A DNA stretch of 64,000 nt from Alteribacter lacisalsi (GCF_003226345.1 NZ_PDOF01000001.1:62001-126000), one strand, 5' to 3'. Shown: positions 15,348-24,370, counted from the stretch's first letter. The notes: generated from the letters alone by a model not told the origin. Made by a program: numbers and translations.

Positions 15348-17123
15348 ATGAGCGAACAAAACACATACAACCAGGAAACAGTCGTATTACACGGAGGTCA
15401 GTCACCTGATCCGACAACAGGAGCGAGAGCCGTCCCGATCTACCAGACTACCTCTTACGTTTTTCATGACAGCGAACATGCAGAGCAGCTGTTTGCCCTT
15501 GACGAACCGGGCAATATCTACAGCCGGATCGGCAACCCCACGGTAGACGTTTTGGAAAAACGGCTTGCCCTTCTCGAGGACGGGGTAGCGGCCGTAGCAA
15601 CAGCTTCCGGGATGTCCGCGATCACCCTCGCGATTCTTAACATCGCCGGAGCCGGTGACGAAATCGTAGCCGCAACCAACCTGTATGGGGGAACGTACAA
15701 TCTCTTTTCAACAACATTGCCTCGGTATGGAATCAATGTGAAGTTTGTCGATGCTTCAAACCCTGAAAACTTTAAAACGGCATTTACGGATAAAACGAAA
15801 GCCGTGTTCGCAGAAACGATAGGAAATCCGAGCCTGCACGTTCTGGATATTGAAGGGGTTGCGGAAGTTGCTCACGAAGCAGGCGTGCCCCTCATCATTG
15901 ACAACACGTTTGCCACACCGTATGTGTGCAAGCCGATTGATTACGGTGCTGATGTGGTTGTGCACTCGGCCACTAAATGGATCGGCGGTCATGGAACGAC
16001 GATCGGCGGTGTGGTGATTGACAGCGGACGTTTTAACTGGCAGAGCGAAAAGTATCCGGGCTTTAACGAACCGGACCCGAGCTATAACGGTATCACCTAT
16101 GCAAAAGACTTTGGCACACTCGCCTATATCACGAAGCTGCGCGTACAGCTTCTCCGGGATTTCGGCCCTGCACTGAGTCCGTTTAATGCGTTTCTCCTTC
16201 TACAGGGTCTCGAAACCCTGCATCTTCGGATCGAGCGCCATAACGAAAACGCGCTCAAGCTTGCTCAGCGTCTGAAAGAACATCCTGCTGTGGACTGGGT
16301 GTCCTATCCTGGACTTGAGGAACACCCTTCCCACGAGCATGCGGCAGAACTGCTGAAAGGGGGCTTTGGCGCTGTACTGAACTTTGGCATCCAGGGCGGC
16401 CGGGATGCGGGCCGGAAGCTGATTGACAGCGTGGCTCTATGGTCTCACCTTGCCAACGTTGGAGACGCAAAAAGCCTGATCATTCATCCCGCAAGCACAA
16501 CTCATCAGCAGTTGTCCGACGAGGAACTTGTGAGCACAGGGGTGACGCCGGATCTGGTACGTCTCTCCGTCGGTATTGAAAACGTGGAAGATCTGCTGAA
16601 AGATCTTGACCAGGCACTTGAAAAAGCGACCGGCAAAGCGGAAACGCCGAATAACCGGGTTGTCAATGATGAAGGTGTAATCAAGTGGTCACTGAGTACA
16701 GCTGAAACGACAGACGAGAACGGCCCCCGGGCTAAGACACTTGCAGTCGTAGGACTAAGCGGAAAAGAATCGCGCCCGAGTCACCGCCTTGCCCGTAAAA
16801 TGCAGCGTCTCGGCTATAAAATTATTCCCGTGAATCCACGGGAAACAGAGATTCTCGGAGAAAAAGCATACCCTGATCTGAAAAGCATTGAAGGACCAGT
16901 CGATATTGTTCAGGTGTTCAGAAGCCCTGAAGCAGCTGTGGAACTTGCAAAAGAAGCAGCTGTTGCCCAGCCGAAAGTTTTTTGGCTGCAGGAAGGAGTC
17001 GTATCGGAAAAAGCCGTGGCTATCGCCAGGGAAGCAGGACTCGATGTGGTTCATAACCGCTGCACGTATAAAGAAGCCCAGCGGCTCAGAGGCACCATTT
17101 CCACATTTGCCTGTGAGCTGTAA
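15348..17123 (+). CDS. metY: O-acetylhomoserine sulfhydrylase fused to a CoA-binding domain
   Basis: The protein has 591 residues, about 160 more than ordinary MetY. Residues 1-430 are a Cys/Met-metabolism PLP enzyme: [31 protein letters not shown], and the PLP lysine Lys210 in [13 protein letters not shown]. This half makes homocysteine and acetate from O-acetylhomoserine and sulfide. After a short polar linker, residues 462-591 form a Rossmann CoA-binding domain (CoA_binding_2, YneT/YccU type): [52 protein letters not shown] and [15 protein letters not shown]. The two halves are in one uninterrupted frame with no stop or start-site signal at the junction. ATG 15348 has GAGGAGG upstream. The role of the extra domain is unknown; sensing CoA or acetyl-CoA is my inference. 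Confidence 0.92.
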   Translation: MSEQNTYNQETVVLHGGQSPDPTTGARAVPIYQTTSYVFHDSEHAEQLFALDEPGNIYSRIGNPTVDVLEKRLALLEDGVAAVATASGMSAITLAILNIAGAGDEIVAATNLYGGTYNLFSTTLPRYGINVKFVDASNPENFKTAFTDKTKAVFAETIGNPSLHVLDIEGVAEVAHEAGVPLIIDNTFATPYVCKPIDYGADVVVHSATKWIGGHGTTIGGVVIDSGRFNWQSEKYPGFNEPDPSYNGITYAKDFGTLAYITKLRVQLLRDFGPALSPFNAFLLLQGLETLHLRIERHNENALKLAQRLKEHPAVDWVSYPGLEEHPSHEHAAELLKGGFGAVLNFGIQGGRDAGRKLIDSVALWSHLANVGDAKSLIIHPASTTHQQLSDEELVSTGVTPDLVRLSVGIENVEDLLKDLDQALEKATGKAETPNNRVVNDEGVIKWSLSTAETTDENGPRAKTLAVVGLSGKESRPSHRLARKMQRLGYKIIPVNPRETEILGEKAYPDLKSIEGPVDIVQVFRSPEAAVELAKEAAVAQPKVFWLQEGVVSEKAVAIAREAGLDVVHNRCTYKEAQRLRGTISTFACEL

Positions 17124-17134
17124 GAAAAATTTTC

Positions 17135-17156
17135 TCACCTGAAGAGATCCAGGTGA
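17135..17156 (+). other. Short hairpin after metY
   Basis: TCACCTG and CAGGTGA form a 7-bp stem without a T-run. It may stabilise the mRNA end or attenuate transcription into the ABC genes. Confidence 0.35.
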
Positions 17157-17171
17157 TCGTTATTGGATAAG

Positions 17172-17304
17172 GGAGTCTGGGACATAAGTATAGAGGTGAA
17201 AATCCGAACAAAAACCTGTAAAGCGTATCTTTCAGGAGCGGTTAGTTGCGCCGCCTAAGATTGTTCGGATTTTCATCATTTAAAACACTTCACTCCCAGT
17301 CTCT
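17172..17304. repeat. Family B inverted-repeat element (MITE-like)
   Basis: The outer arms GAGTCTGGGA (17174-17183) and TCCCAGTCTC (17294-17303) match at 9 of 10. Perfect 15-bp inner inverted repeats lie at 17197-17211 (TGAAAATCCGAACAA) and 17261-17275. It sits between metY and the ABC transporter genes and may separate their transcripts. A partial copy is at 1028-1088. Confidence 0.75.
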
Positions 17305-17341
17305 CAACTTAAATCAAACACAAAAAAAGGAGCGAACGCAC

Positions 17342-18352
17342 ATGAAACAACAAAAACCACTTTTTAAAACGGCCGCTTTCGCATTTGGCCTGACTTTCAT
17401 CAGTGCATGTGCGGCAAGCTCAGACGCAGGCAGTAACGAAGACTCCCCATATCCTGAGGAAATCAGTCTGGACTATGCCTATTATTCTCCCACAAGCCTT
17501 GTACTCAAGGAGTTTGGCTGGCTTGAGGAAGCATTTGAAGAGTACGGAACCGATATTGAGTATGTTTTCAGTCAGGGAAGCAACCGCTCACTTGAGTACT
17601 TGTCAGGCGGAAGCGTTGATTTCGGCTCCACTGCCGGAGCGGCAGCTCTCATGGCAAAAGGAAACAATGCACCAATTAAAAATGTTTATATCTATTCCCA
17701 GCCTGAATGGACCGCCCTTGTAACGGCAGAAGGTAGCGGGATTGAGAGTGTCGCCGATCTCGAAGGAAAACAGGTTGCGGCTACTCTCGGGACGGATCCC
17801 TACATCTTTTTAATCAGGGCTCTTCAGGAGCACGGTCTTTCCGCCGATGACCTTGAAATTGTGAACCTTCAGCACAGTGATGGCGCAAACGCACTCTCTA
17901 ACGGGCAGGTGGATGCCTGGGCGGGACTTGATCCACATATGGCCCGCCAGGAACTGGAAACCGGTGCAGAACTCTTTTACCGGAATGAATCCTTTAACAC
18001 ATACGGGTTTCTCAATGTTCGGGAAGACTTTGCCGAAGAGTACCCTGAAGCAGTGGAAAAAGTAATCGACACCTATGAAAAAGCCCGGAAATGGGTGATT
18101 GATAATCCGGAGGAAACGGCAGAGATTATGGCAAGAGAAGCACAGATGGACGAAGAAGTGGCAGCCCTTCAGCTGGAGCGGAATAACTTTGAGAATCCGG
18201 TACCAGGGAATGAGCACGTGGACAGTCTGACAGAAGCAGGTCTGGTGCTCCAGGAAGCGGGAGTCATGGAAGGGAACCTGGATATTGAACAGGTGGTTGA
18301 GGATCTGATCGACCCGGAATACTCAGAAAACGTTATTGGAAATGACGAGTAA
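17342..18352 (+). CDS. ABC transporter substrate-binding lipoprotein, SsuA/NrtA/TauA type
   Basis: A 336-residue exported protein with lipobox FISAC (Cys23) and an acidic spacer. The mature part is a type II periplasmic-binding fold of the nitrate/sulfonate/taurine group (NMT1/SsuA): SLDYAYYSPTSLVLKEFGWLEE, SVDFGSTAGAAALMA, VADLEGKQVAATLGTDPYIFL, and GQVDAWAGLDPHMAR. It delivers substrate to the permease and ATPase encoded next. ATG 17342 follows AAAAGGAGCG. The substrate is not fixed by the sequence: aliphatic sulfonates, taurine, or a thiamine or methionine precursor are all handled by relatives. The position inside a methionine cluster favours an organosulfur compound. Confidence 0.85.
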   Translation: MKQQKPLFKTAAFAFGLTFISACAASSDAGSNEDSPYPEEISLDYAYYSPTSLVLKEFGWLEEAFEEYGTDIEYVFSQGSNRSLEYLSGGSVDFGSTAGAAALMAKGNNAPIKNVYIYSQPEWTALVTAEGSGIESVADLEGKQVAATLGTDPYIFLIRALQEHGLSADDLEIVNLQHSDGANALSNGQVDAWAGLDPHMARQELETGAELFYRNESFNTYGFLNVREDFAEEYPEAVEKVIDTYEKARKWVIDNPEETAEIMAREAQMDEEVAALQLERNNFENPVPGNEHVDSLTEAGLVLQEAGVMEGNLDIEQVVEDLIDPEYSENVIGNDE

Positions 18353-18367
18353 AAAGGAGGTAACCCA

Positions 18368-19216
18368 ATGGCCATCTCTCATGGGCAGGAAGCCCAGCCA
18401 TCTGTTTTAAAGCGGCATAAACAGGAAAACAGCGGCGCATCAGTCAAAAATTTTCCATGGGGAACAATCGGGCTTTCCCTTCTCCTGCCTGTTCTGCTCT
18501 TAGGGTCCTGGGAACTTAGCGCACGATTTGAGTGGGTTGACCCTCATTTGCTGCCGGCACCGTCGGCGGTTCTTCAAACGATTCTCAGTATGGGGGCAGA
18601 CGGAAGTCTCTGGCAGCATATGGGTATCACCCTTTACCGGATTTTCTGGGGCTTTATCTGGGGAACCGGAGCGGCTGTAATCCTGGGTTCGCTCGTTGGC
18701 ATGTCCAGGCATGCAGAAACAGTATTTGACCCGACCGTACAGGCCGTCCGTGCCATACCTTCCCTTGCCTGGGTTCCTCTTTTCATTCTCTGGCTCGGGA
18801 TCGGTGAAGGAGCAAAAGTAACCCTGATCGCTGTAGGTGTTTTCTTCCCGGTTTACCTGAATATGATCGGCGGCATCCAGTCTGTGGACCGGAAACTCAT
18901 TGAAGTAGGGAAAGCCTACGGCATGAGTACACTCACACTGATCAGACGGATCATCCTCCCTGCATCACTCCCCTCTTTTTTAGTGGGGCTTAGAAGCGGT
19001 CTTGGTCTTGGATGGATGTTTGTGGTAGCAGCAGAACTAATGGGAGCGAGTCAGGGCCTTGGCTACCTTCTTGTACTCGGCCAGAACACACTCAGACCGG
19101 ATACAATTCTTGCAAGCATACTTCTGTTCGCCATCCTCGGAAAATTGACAGATACCTTCCTTAAGAAATTGCAGCAGAGGGCGCTTCACTGGCAGGATAG
19201 AGTCGTGCAGAAGTAA
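18368..19216 (+). CDS. ABC transporter permease, SsuC type
   Basis: A 282-residue membrane subunit with an N-terminal cytosolic tail, six predicted helices and the EAA-type coupling loop (VGKAYGMSTLTLIRRIILPASLPSFLVGLRSGLGLGWMFVVAAE region, about residues 180-225). Start ATG 18368 has AAAAGGAGGTAA and lies 15 bases behind the binding-protein gene, so the transporter is one operon. Confidence 0.9.
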   Translation: MAISHGQEAQPSVLKRHKQENSGASVKNFPWGTIGLSLLLPVLLLGSWELSARFEWVDPHLLPAPSAVLQTILSMGADGSLWQHMGITLYRIFWGFIWGTGAAVILGSLVGMSRHAETVFDPTVQAVRAIPSLAWVPLFILWLGIGEGAKVTLIAVGVFFPVYLNMIGGIQSVDRKLIEVGKAYGMSTLTLIRRIILPASLPSFLVGLRSGLGLGWMFVVAAELMGASQGLGYLLVLGQNTLRPDTILASILLFAILGKLTDTFLKKLQQRALHWQDRVVQK

Positions 19217-19252
19217 TACAGTTCTAAAACGATATTACCGGAGGCAGATAGC

Positions 19253-19999
19253 ATGAGTGTTTCAATTGAACAGGTGAGCCGCACATTCGGCAGCCAGACC
19301 GCTGTAGCAAGCGTCTCCTTTAAAGCTGAATCAGGTGAAATTGTCGGTCTTCTCGGTACGAGTGGATGCGGAAAAAGCACCGTACTCCGGGCCATCTCCG
19401 GACTTGATGAAGGTTATGAAGGTACAGTGAAAATAAACGGTAAAACGAGCAGAAATGTAAGCCCTGATTTGGGAATCATATTTCAGGAACCGCGGTTGAT
19501 GCCCTGGCTTACCGTCACGGACAATGTCAGTTTCGGTCTTGAAGGTGACAAAAAGGAGCGTAGGGAAAAAGCAAAGGCTCTTCTCGCAAAAGTCGGACTC
19601 GAAGGCTTTGAAAATTATTATCCAAAGCAATTGTCCGGCGGAATGGCCCAGCGGACTGCAATCGCAAGAGCACTTGTAACCGGGCCGTCCACACTTCTTC
19701 TGGATGAACCGTTCAGTGCCCTTGATGCATTTACAAAACTTCAATTACAGGAGCTGCTCCTGGACATCTGGGAAGCAGAGCGGCCGACGATGATTATCGT
19801 CACCCACGATATCGATGAGGCACTCAGTTTATGCGACCGGATCGTGATCCTGAAGGGACAGCCGGGGGAGGTATACAAAAACCTGAAACTCACTAAGCCG
19901 AAACCGAGATCCAAAGCCGATCCTGAACTGGCAAAACTCAAGGAAGACATTCTCCGCTCTCTGGAAGTGGGAAGTAATAAAGCAGTGAAAGGAGCCTGA
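19253..19999 (+). CDS. ABC transporter ATPase, SsuB type
   Basis: The protein has 248 residues. It has a Walker A loop GTSGCGKST (residues 35-43), Q-loop IIFQEPRLMPW, signature LSGGMAQRTAIARAL, Walker B LLLDEPFSALD and the switch His in ITHD-like IVTHDIDEAL. This is the nitrate/sulfonate/taurine ATPase group. It energises the permease encoded just upstream and is followed after 5 bases by the acyl-CoA synthetase gene, indicating one transcript. Confidence 0.92.
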   Translation: MSVSIEQVSRTFGSQTAVASVSFKAESGEIVGLLGTSGCGKSTVLRAISGLDEGYEGTVKINGKTSRNVSPDLGIIFQEPRLMPWLTVTDNVSFGLEGDKKERREKAKALLAKVGLEGFENYYPKQLSGGMAQRTAIARALVTGPSTLLLDEPFSALDAFTKLQLQELLLDIWEAERPTMIIVTHDIDEALSLCDRIVILKGQPGEVYKNLKLTKPKPRSKADPELAKLKEDILRSLEVGSNKAVKGA

Positions 20000-20004
20000 C
20001 ACCG

Positions 20005-21717
20005 ATGACTTTAAACAGCCCGGCTGAAGAGACAAATGAACATCCCGGAATCCTGCAGCCGGACCGGGCCAGGGAATATAACCTTCAGTCCTATAAAGAG
20101 ACAGCCGGCACGTTTACATGGCAGCAAGCCGTTCAGGGCCTGAGTGCAGCTCCGGACGGAAAGTGGAATGCTGCCTATGAGTGCATCGACCGGCACGTAA
20201 AGGAGGGGTTTGGAAACAAAACGGCCCTTCTTTTCACAGACGGAAAAATAGAAGAAACCTATACGTTCGAACAGGTGAAAGATATTACTGACGACTATGC
20301 ACGGGTGCTGCAAAGGGGGGGTGTGAAGAAAGGCAGCCGGGTGTTCATTTTCCTTCCGAAATCCCCGGACTGTTATTTCACCATTCTTGCCGTAATTAAA
20401 GCAGGTGCTATTGCCGGCCCGTTGTTTGAGGCGTTCAAGGAAGATGCGGTAAAAGAAAGGATGAGCGACTGTGAAGCGGAGTTTCTGGTTACGGACAGTG
20501 ATTTGAGAACCCGGGTACCGGAAGAGGCGCTTCCATCCCTTCTGAAAACATGGGAGATTGCCGGATTGAAAAAAGAAGCAGCGGCGTCTTCCTCAGGTGA
20601 AGATGAAGATCCACTCGTCTGGCTCGGGGAAGAGGACGGCATGCTGATTCATTACACATCCGGATCAACCGGGCAGCCAAAAGGAATCGTCCTCGCCCAG
20701 CGCGCCCTGTCCCATCAGTACATCAGTGGCAGATGGGTACTCGATATCAAGGATGACGATGTTTACTGGTGCACCTCCCATCCCGGCTGGGTAACAGGAA
20801 GCGTATATGGGGTATTTGCGCCCTGGCTTAACCGGGCAGCTGTGGTGATTCACGGTGGGCGATTTGATGCCGGTGACTGGTACCGGGTAATTGAACAGTT
20901 TGGTGTGACAGTCTGGTACAGTGCACCGACAGCCTTCAGAATGCTGATGAGCGATGGGAGTTCTTTCGAAGACTACGATCTTTCAAGTCTTCGTCATATT
21001 TTAAGTGTAGGTGAACCGTTAAATCCTGAAGTGATTTACTGGGCGAACAGGAATTTAGGAGTGAGGATTCACGACACGTGGTGGATGACAGAAACCGGCG
21101 CTCATCTGATTGTTAATCTCCCATCAGCTCCAATCAAGCCCGGATCCATGGGCAGGCCGCTTCCGGGAATTAAAGCAGCAATCCTTAACGAAAAAAACGA
21201 ACCGCTTCCACCTGGAGAAACCGGAGAACTGGCAGTGAAAGCCCCATGGCCCGGTCTTATGAAGACAGTATGGAAAAACGAAGAGAAATATCGATCCTAT
21301 TTTACCGATGACGACTGGTACCTTTCCGGAGATACGGCGTACCAGGACGATGAAGGATACATTTTTTTTAATGGAAGAAATGATGACCTGATCAATACAG
21401 CAGGAGAGCGTGTCGGCCCTTTTGAAGTGGAGAGTAAGTTAATCGAGCACCCGGCAGTAGCTGAGGCAGGCGTGATCGGTAAACCGGATGCTGTCCGGGG
21501 TGAGATCATTAAAGCTTTTGTCACCCTCAGGGAAGGATTTGAGGGAAGCAGTCATCTGGAAGAGAGCATTCGCTTTTTTGTAAGAGAAGAACTTTCTGCT
21601 CACGCCGCACCGAGAGAAATCGAGATTGTGGATTTTCTTCCGAAAACAAAAATCAGCGGAAAAATCCTGCGAAGAGAATTAAAAGCACGCGAACTGACCA
21701 GGAAAAAGGAGGCTTAA
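20005..21717 (+). CDS. AMP-forming acyl-CoA (acetyl-CoA) synthetase, AcsA-like
   Basis: A 570-residue ANL-superfamily ligase. The AMP-binding P-loop YTSGSTGQPKG lies around residue 219. Downstream are HPGWVTGSVYG (an acetate/CoA pocket typical of acetyl-CoA synthetases), the DTWWMTETG motif A5, YLSGDTAYQDDEGY and NTAGERVGPFEVES. The C-terminal PKTKISGKILRREL carries the adenylation lysine that is acetylated in Acs regulation. Length matches B. subtilis AcsA (572). It starts 5 bases after the ATPase gene and ends 6 bases before homoserine dehydrogenase. Substrate acetate is likely but a longer acid is possible. In this cluster it could convert the acetate released by MetY back to acetyl-CoA for MetX; that link is inferred. 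Confidence 0.85.
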   Translation: MTLNSPAEETNEHPGILQPDRAREYNLQSYKETAGTFTWQQAVQGLSAAPDGKWNAAYECIDRHVKEGFGNKTALLFTDGKIEETYTFEQVKDITDDYARVLQRGGVKKGSRVFIFLPKSPDCYFTILAVIKAGAIAGPLFEAFKEDAVKERMSDCEAEFLVTDSDLRTRVPEEALPSLLKTWEIAGLKKEAAASSSGEDEDPLVWLGEEDGMLIHYTSGSTGQPKGIVLAQRALSHQYISGRWVLDIKDDDVYWCTSHPGWVTGSVYGVFAPWLNRAAVVIHGGRFDAGDWYRVIEQFGVTVWYSAPTAFRMLMSDGSSFEDYDLSSLRHILSVGEPLNPEVIYWANRNLGVRIHDTWWMTETGAHLIVNLPSAPIKPGSMGRPLPGIKAAILNEKNEPLPPGETGELAVKAPWPGLMKTVWKNEEKYRSYFTDDDWYLSGDTAYQDDEGYIFFNGRNDDLINTAGERVGPFEVESKLIEHPAVAEAGVIGKPDAVRGEIIKAFVTLREGFEGSSHLEESIRFFVREELSAHAAPREIEIVDFLPKTKISGKILRRELKARELTRKKEA

Positions 21718-21723
21718 CGGTTT

Positions 21724-23013
21724 ATGAGTCAAACAGGCTATCAGCTGGCTATTATCGGATTTGGAACAGTAGGAGAAGGTGTATACCATGCCGTTGAGAC
21801 CAGTTCGGACAAACTGACGCGGCTGCTCGGGAAGCCGCTTCATATTCCGGCAGTGCTCGTTAAAGACGGTACGAAAAAACGGAATACAGGGGCAGCCACC
21901 CGAATAGTTACGCAGCTTGATGAGCTTCTAAGAGAAAAACCTGACATTGTAGTGGAAGCGACGCCCGATGCCGAAACAGGGTTTCCCTATGTTCGCCGGC
22001 TGCTGGAACTGGGCATCACGGTCGTCACGGCAAATAAAGAAATGGTCGCAAATCATGGAGAGGTGCTCGCAGACCTGGCAGAGAAAAATGATGCACAGCT
22101 CCTGTTTGAAGGGGCGGTGGCCGGAGGCATTCCTTTACTGAATACGCTCCGTCATACATTGAAAACAAATGAGATCCTTCAGGTGAACGGAATCCTAAAC
22201 GGAACATCCAACTACGTGCTTACAAAGATGCAGCGGGAAGGAACACCTTTTCAGAATGCACTCAAGGAGGCTCAGGAAAAAGGGTATGCTGAAGCGGTTC
22301 CGGACAAGGATGTTGACGGATGGGATGCTTCATTTAAAACGGCGATACTCAGTCAATGGATCTATGGGCAGGCCCCTGTCTGGAAGCAGAAGGAACCGGC
22401 CGGTATCAGGGAGATTACGGCAGAAGATCTGGCACTGAGTGCCCAGGCCGGGGGAAGTCTGAAACATGTGGCTACATTAAGAAAAGACCGCTATTGTGTG
22501 ACGGCAGCGGTTCGCCCGTGCTTTCTATTTCGTGACCATCCCCTTTACGCAGTTGAGGGAGTTAACAACGGTGTTCATATTGAAGGAAGCATCGTCGGAG
22601 ATCTTCTTCTTCAGGGACCTGGGGCTGGAAAAGGCCCAACGGCAAGTGCGGTAGTGGAGGATGTAGTGAACGTGCTAAACAAAACGAACGGAAAAGTTGT
22701 ACAAAACCCGATTCCGGAAACATCGGGTTCAGCAGACGAATTGCATTCAGAAAGCCAAGAGGAGTTCTATCTGTTAACCGGAAATGAAGGCTTGTCCAGA
22801 AGGGTGAGTGTCTATGGTCTTTCCGTTACGGGAAAATTTCATGAATCCAAAAACACACGTGAAGGAATCGTGATTAAAGCAAAGCCGGAGTCAGTCCAGG
22901 AATTTAAACGCCAGTACAAAGAACAATTCGGCATATATCCCGTTCTTGCCGCCGAGGATAAGATTGTCCATTACTTTGAGCAGCAGAAGAAAAGCAGGGC
23001 CGTTTCATTTTAG
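21724..23013 (+). CDS. hom: Homoserine dehydrogenase
   Basis: The protein has 429 residues. It reduces aspartate semialdehyde to homoserine with NAD(P)H. Visible: the Rossmann loop IIGFGTVGEGVY (residues 9-20), TANKEMVANHG, the catalytic-domain core EGAVAGGIPLLNTLR, NGILNGTSNYVLTKM and DVDGWDASFKTAIL. A C-terminal ~85-residue region (from about 345) sits in the place of the ACT regulatory domain. It is last in the cluster, followed by a strong terminator, and is not next to thrC/thrB as in the usual hom-thrC-thrB operon. It may therefore be a methionine-dedicated copy. AAGGAGG lies 11-12 bases before ATG 21724, a slightly long spacing. Confidence 0.92.
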   Translation: MSQTGYQLAIIGFGTVGEGVYHAVETSSDKLTRLLGKPLHIPAVLVKDGTKKRNTGAATRIVTQLDELLREKPDIVVEATPDAETGFPYVRRLLELGITVVTANKEMVANHGEVLADLAEKNDAQLLFEGAVAGGIPLLNTLRHTLKTNEILQVNGILNGTSNYVLTKMQREGTPFQNALKEAQEKGYAEAVPDKDVDGWDASFKTAILSQWIYGQAPVWKQKEPAGIREITAEDLALSAQAGGSLKHVATLRKDRYCVTAAVRPCFLFRDHPLYAVEGVNNGVHIEGSIVGDLLLQGPGAGKGPTASAVVEDVVNVLNKTNGKVVQNPIPETSGSADELHSESQEEFYLLTGNEGLSRRVSVYGLSVTGKFHESKNTREGIVIKAKPESVQEFKRQYKEQFGIYPVLAAEDKIVHYFEQQKKSRAVSF

Positions 23014-23054
23014 CGGCCTCCATGCCAATTCCGGCAGCATAGTCAACACAACAA

Positions 23055-23092
23055 AGAAGGGCTTTCACCAAACGGTGAAAGCCCTTCTTTCA
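23055..23092 (+). terminator. Rho-independent terminator of the methionine cluster
   Basis: AAGGGCTTTCACC pairs perfectly with GGTGAAAGCCCTT, followed by CTTTC. Confidence 0.88.
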
Positions 23093-23111
23093 TTACACTT
23101 GAAAATGGCCA

Positions 23112-23310
23112 GTTGGTTACGTGCGGAGCCTCACGCCGGCAGTGAGAGTCCGGCGGCAGTGAAGAGCGTTTACATCTCGATTAAGCTCCGATTTGCTTCG
23201 ACACAGCCAGCTTCGTAGCTTTGCGTGAAGAGGAAGAAGCAGGGGCCGAGACCCCACAGGCGCAGCCGAGGAGGCTTGTCGGCATCGCCGCGGAAAGCGA
23301 AGCTTTTGTT
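23112..23310. repeat. Family A repeat, long form with internal module (copy 3)
   Basis: Outer family A words (CGGCGGCAG, GAGACCCCACAGGCG, GAGGAGGCTTGTCGGCATCG, GCCGCGGAAAGCGAAGC) surround an internal ~90-base module at 23154-23243. I count about six differences from 13163-13251 over the whole module. Confidence 0.78.
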
Positions 23311-23336
23311 TATTCCATTTGAGGGTAGCAATGCGG

Positions 23337-24098
23337 CTATTCCATTTCCTCCATCACGTGCTGGATAAAGTACCTGAATAACCTGTATTCATAGTCCTCG
23401 TCGTCTTCCCCGTCTTCTCGGGGCAGTTCACTTTCCAGTTCCGGCTGAATCTGCTGAAGGATGAACCGTTTAAGAAAGCGGGTTTCGCTGTAGCGGAGAT
23501 AATGATTCCCGCTCTCTGACCGAAGGGTTGAAAGGGCATGAAGGTGAGCCGTATCGTCATCCTCCAGTACATCTTCATTCTCAATAAACTGCTGAAATGC
23601 TTCTTCTGAATAATCCCAGCCATAGTCTCTTGCCGCGAGCTCCTTCCACGTCATAAGTTCCCGTGCCTGAAAGCGGGCGTCTTCCTGACGCTCATCAGCT
23701 TCCATTGGAGATGGTTCAAGCCTGTGGGTGTATTCATGGGCAAACCAGTAATGATTGTAGTAAGTCTGCTCGCCCGGAGAGCCCGCATCGGTGGAGAGAA
23801 GGTTTGTTTCTTCAGATGCTTCATCAAATGCCTCTGAAAGTTCGCCTTCATCGGATGTCATTTCACCATTTCCCATCATATCCTCTGAATCCTCATCCTC
23901 TGTTGTTATATTAAGGTCCCCCGGCTCTTCCTCGGAAGTAGTTAGATCTGCGGACTCCTCATTTTCATCTGGATCAGCCAGGTCTGCGGGAACAGGCTGA
24001 TTAAAGTCATCCTGACTGTAAAAATAGGATAATAAAATCGTAAGTGCCAGCAGGAGTACGGCACCTGTCAAAAAGTAAATTTTCTTTTTCGTGGACAT
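23337..24098 (-). CDS. Membrane-anchored acidic protein of unknown function
   Basis: About 253 residues. A basic start (MSTKKKIYF) and one transmembrane helix (LTGAVLLLALTILLSYFY) precede a ~75-residue Asp/Glu/Ser-rich linker. A C-terminal ~140-residue, helix-rich acidic domain follows, with Trp/Tyr/His clusters (YYNHYWFAHEYTHRL, WKELAARDYGWDYSEEAF). I do not recognise the family. The second ATG (24098) is preferred because GAGGTGA is then 5 bases away; the first ATG (24101) is only 2 bases away. The HEYTH string is not a convincing zinc protease motif because the required HExxH spacing with a glutamate after the first His is met only as H-E-Y-T-H; this is worth a structural check. Confidence 0.6.
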   Translation of the reverse strand: MSTKKKIYFLTGAVLLLALTILLSYFYSQDDFNQPVPADLADPDENEESADLTTSEEEPGDLNITTEDEDSEDMMGNGEMTSDEGELSEAFDEASEETNLLSTDAGSPGEQTYYNHYWFAHEYTHRLEPSPMEADERQEDARFQARELMTWKELAARDYGWDYSEEAFQQFIENEDVLEDDDTAHLHALSTLRSESGNHYLRYSETRFLKRFILQQIQPELESELPREDGEDDEDYEYRLFRYFIQHVMEEME

Positions 24099-24370
24099 CA
24101 TTTCACCTCAGGCTGCATCAAAAAGTAATGGAAAATTCAAACAAAAAGGCAATCTATTTTATTATAATTTATTTTGAACCCGAATAAAATAGCCAGATTC
24201 ACTGATCGTATCATGGTTCAGTGTGAATAAGAAGTCAGACCTCCTCTAATCATACCTTTCGTTTTGCAGATTCAGTATTGGGTGTATTCCAGGTAAAAAC
24301 CAGGCACAGGCACCTATCTTTCCGAAAAGCATACACTGAAAGTGGCGAAATGAAGAGGGGGAATGAGCCG

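Noticed and set aside
17342-19999. ABC genes named as a nitrate transporter
   Set aside because: The binding protein fits the whole nitrate/sulfonate/taurine group. No nitrate reductase genes are near, while the methionine context favours a sulfur compound.
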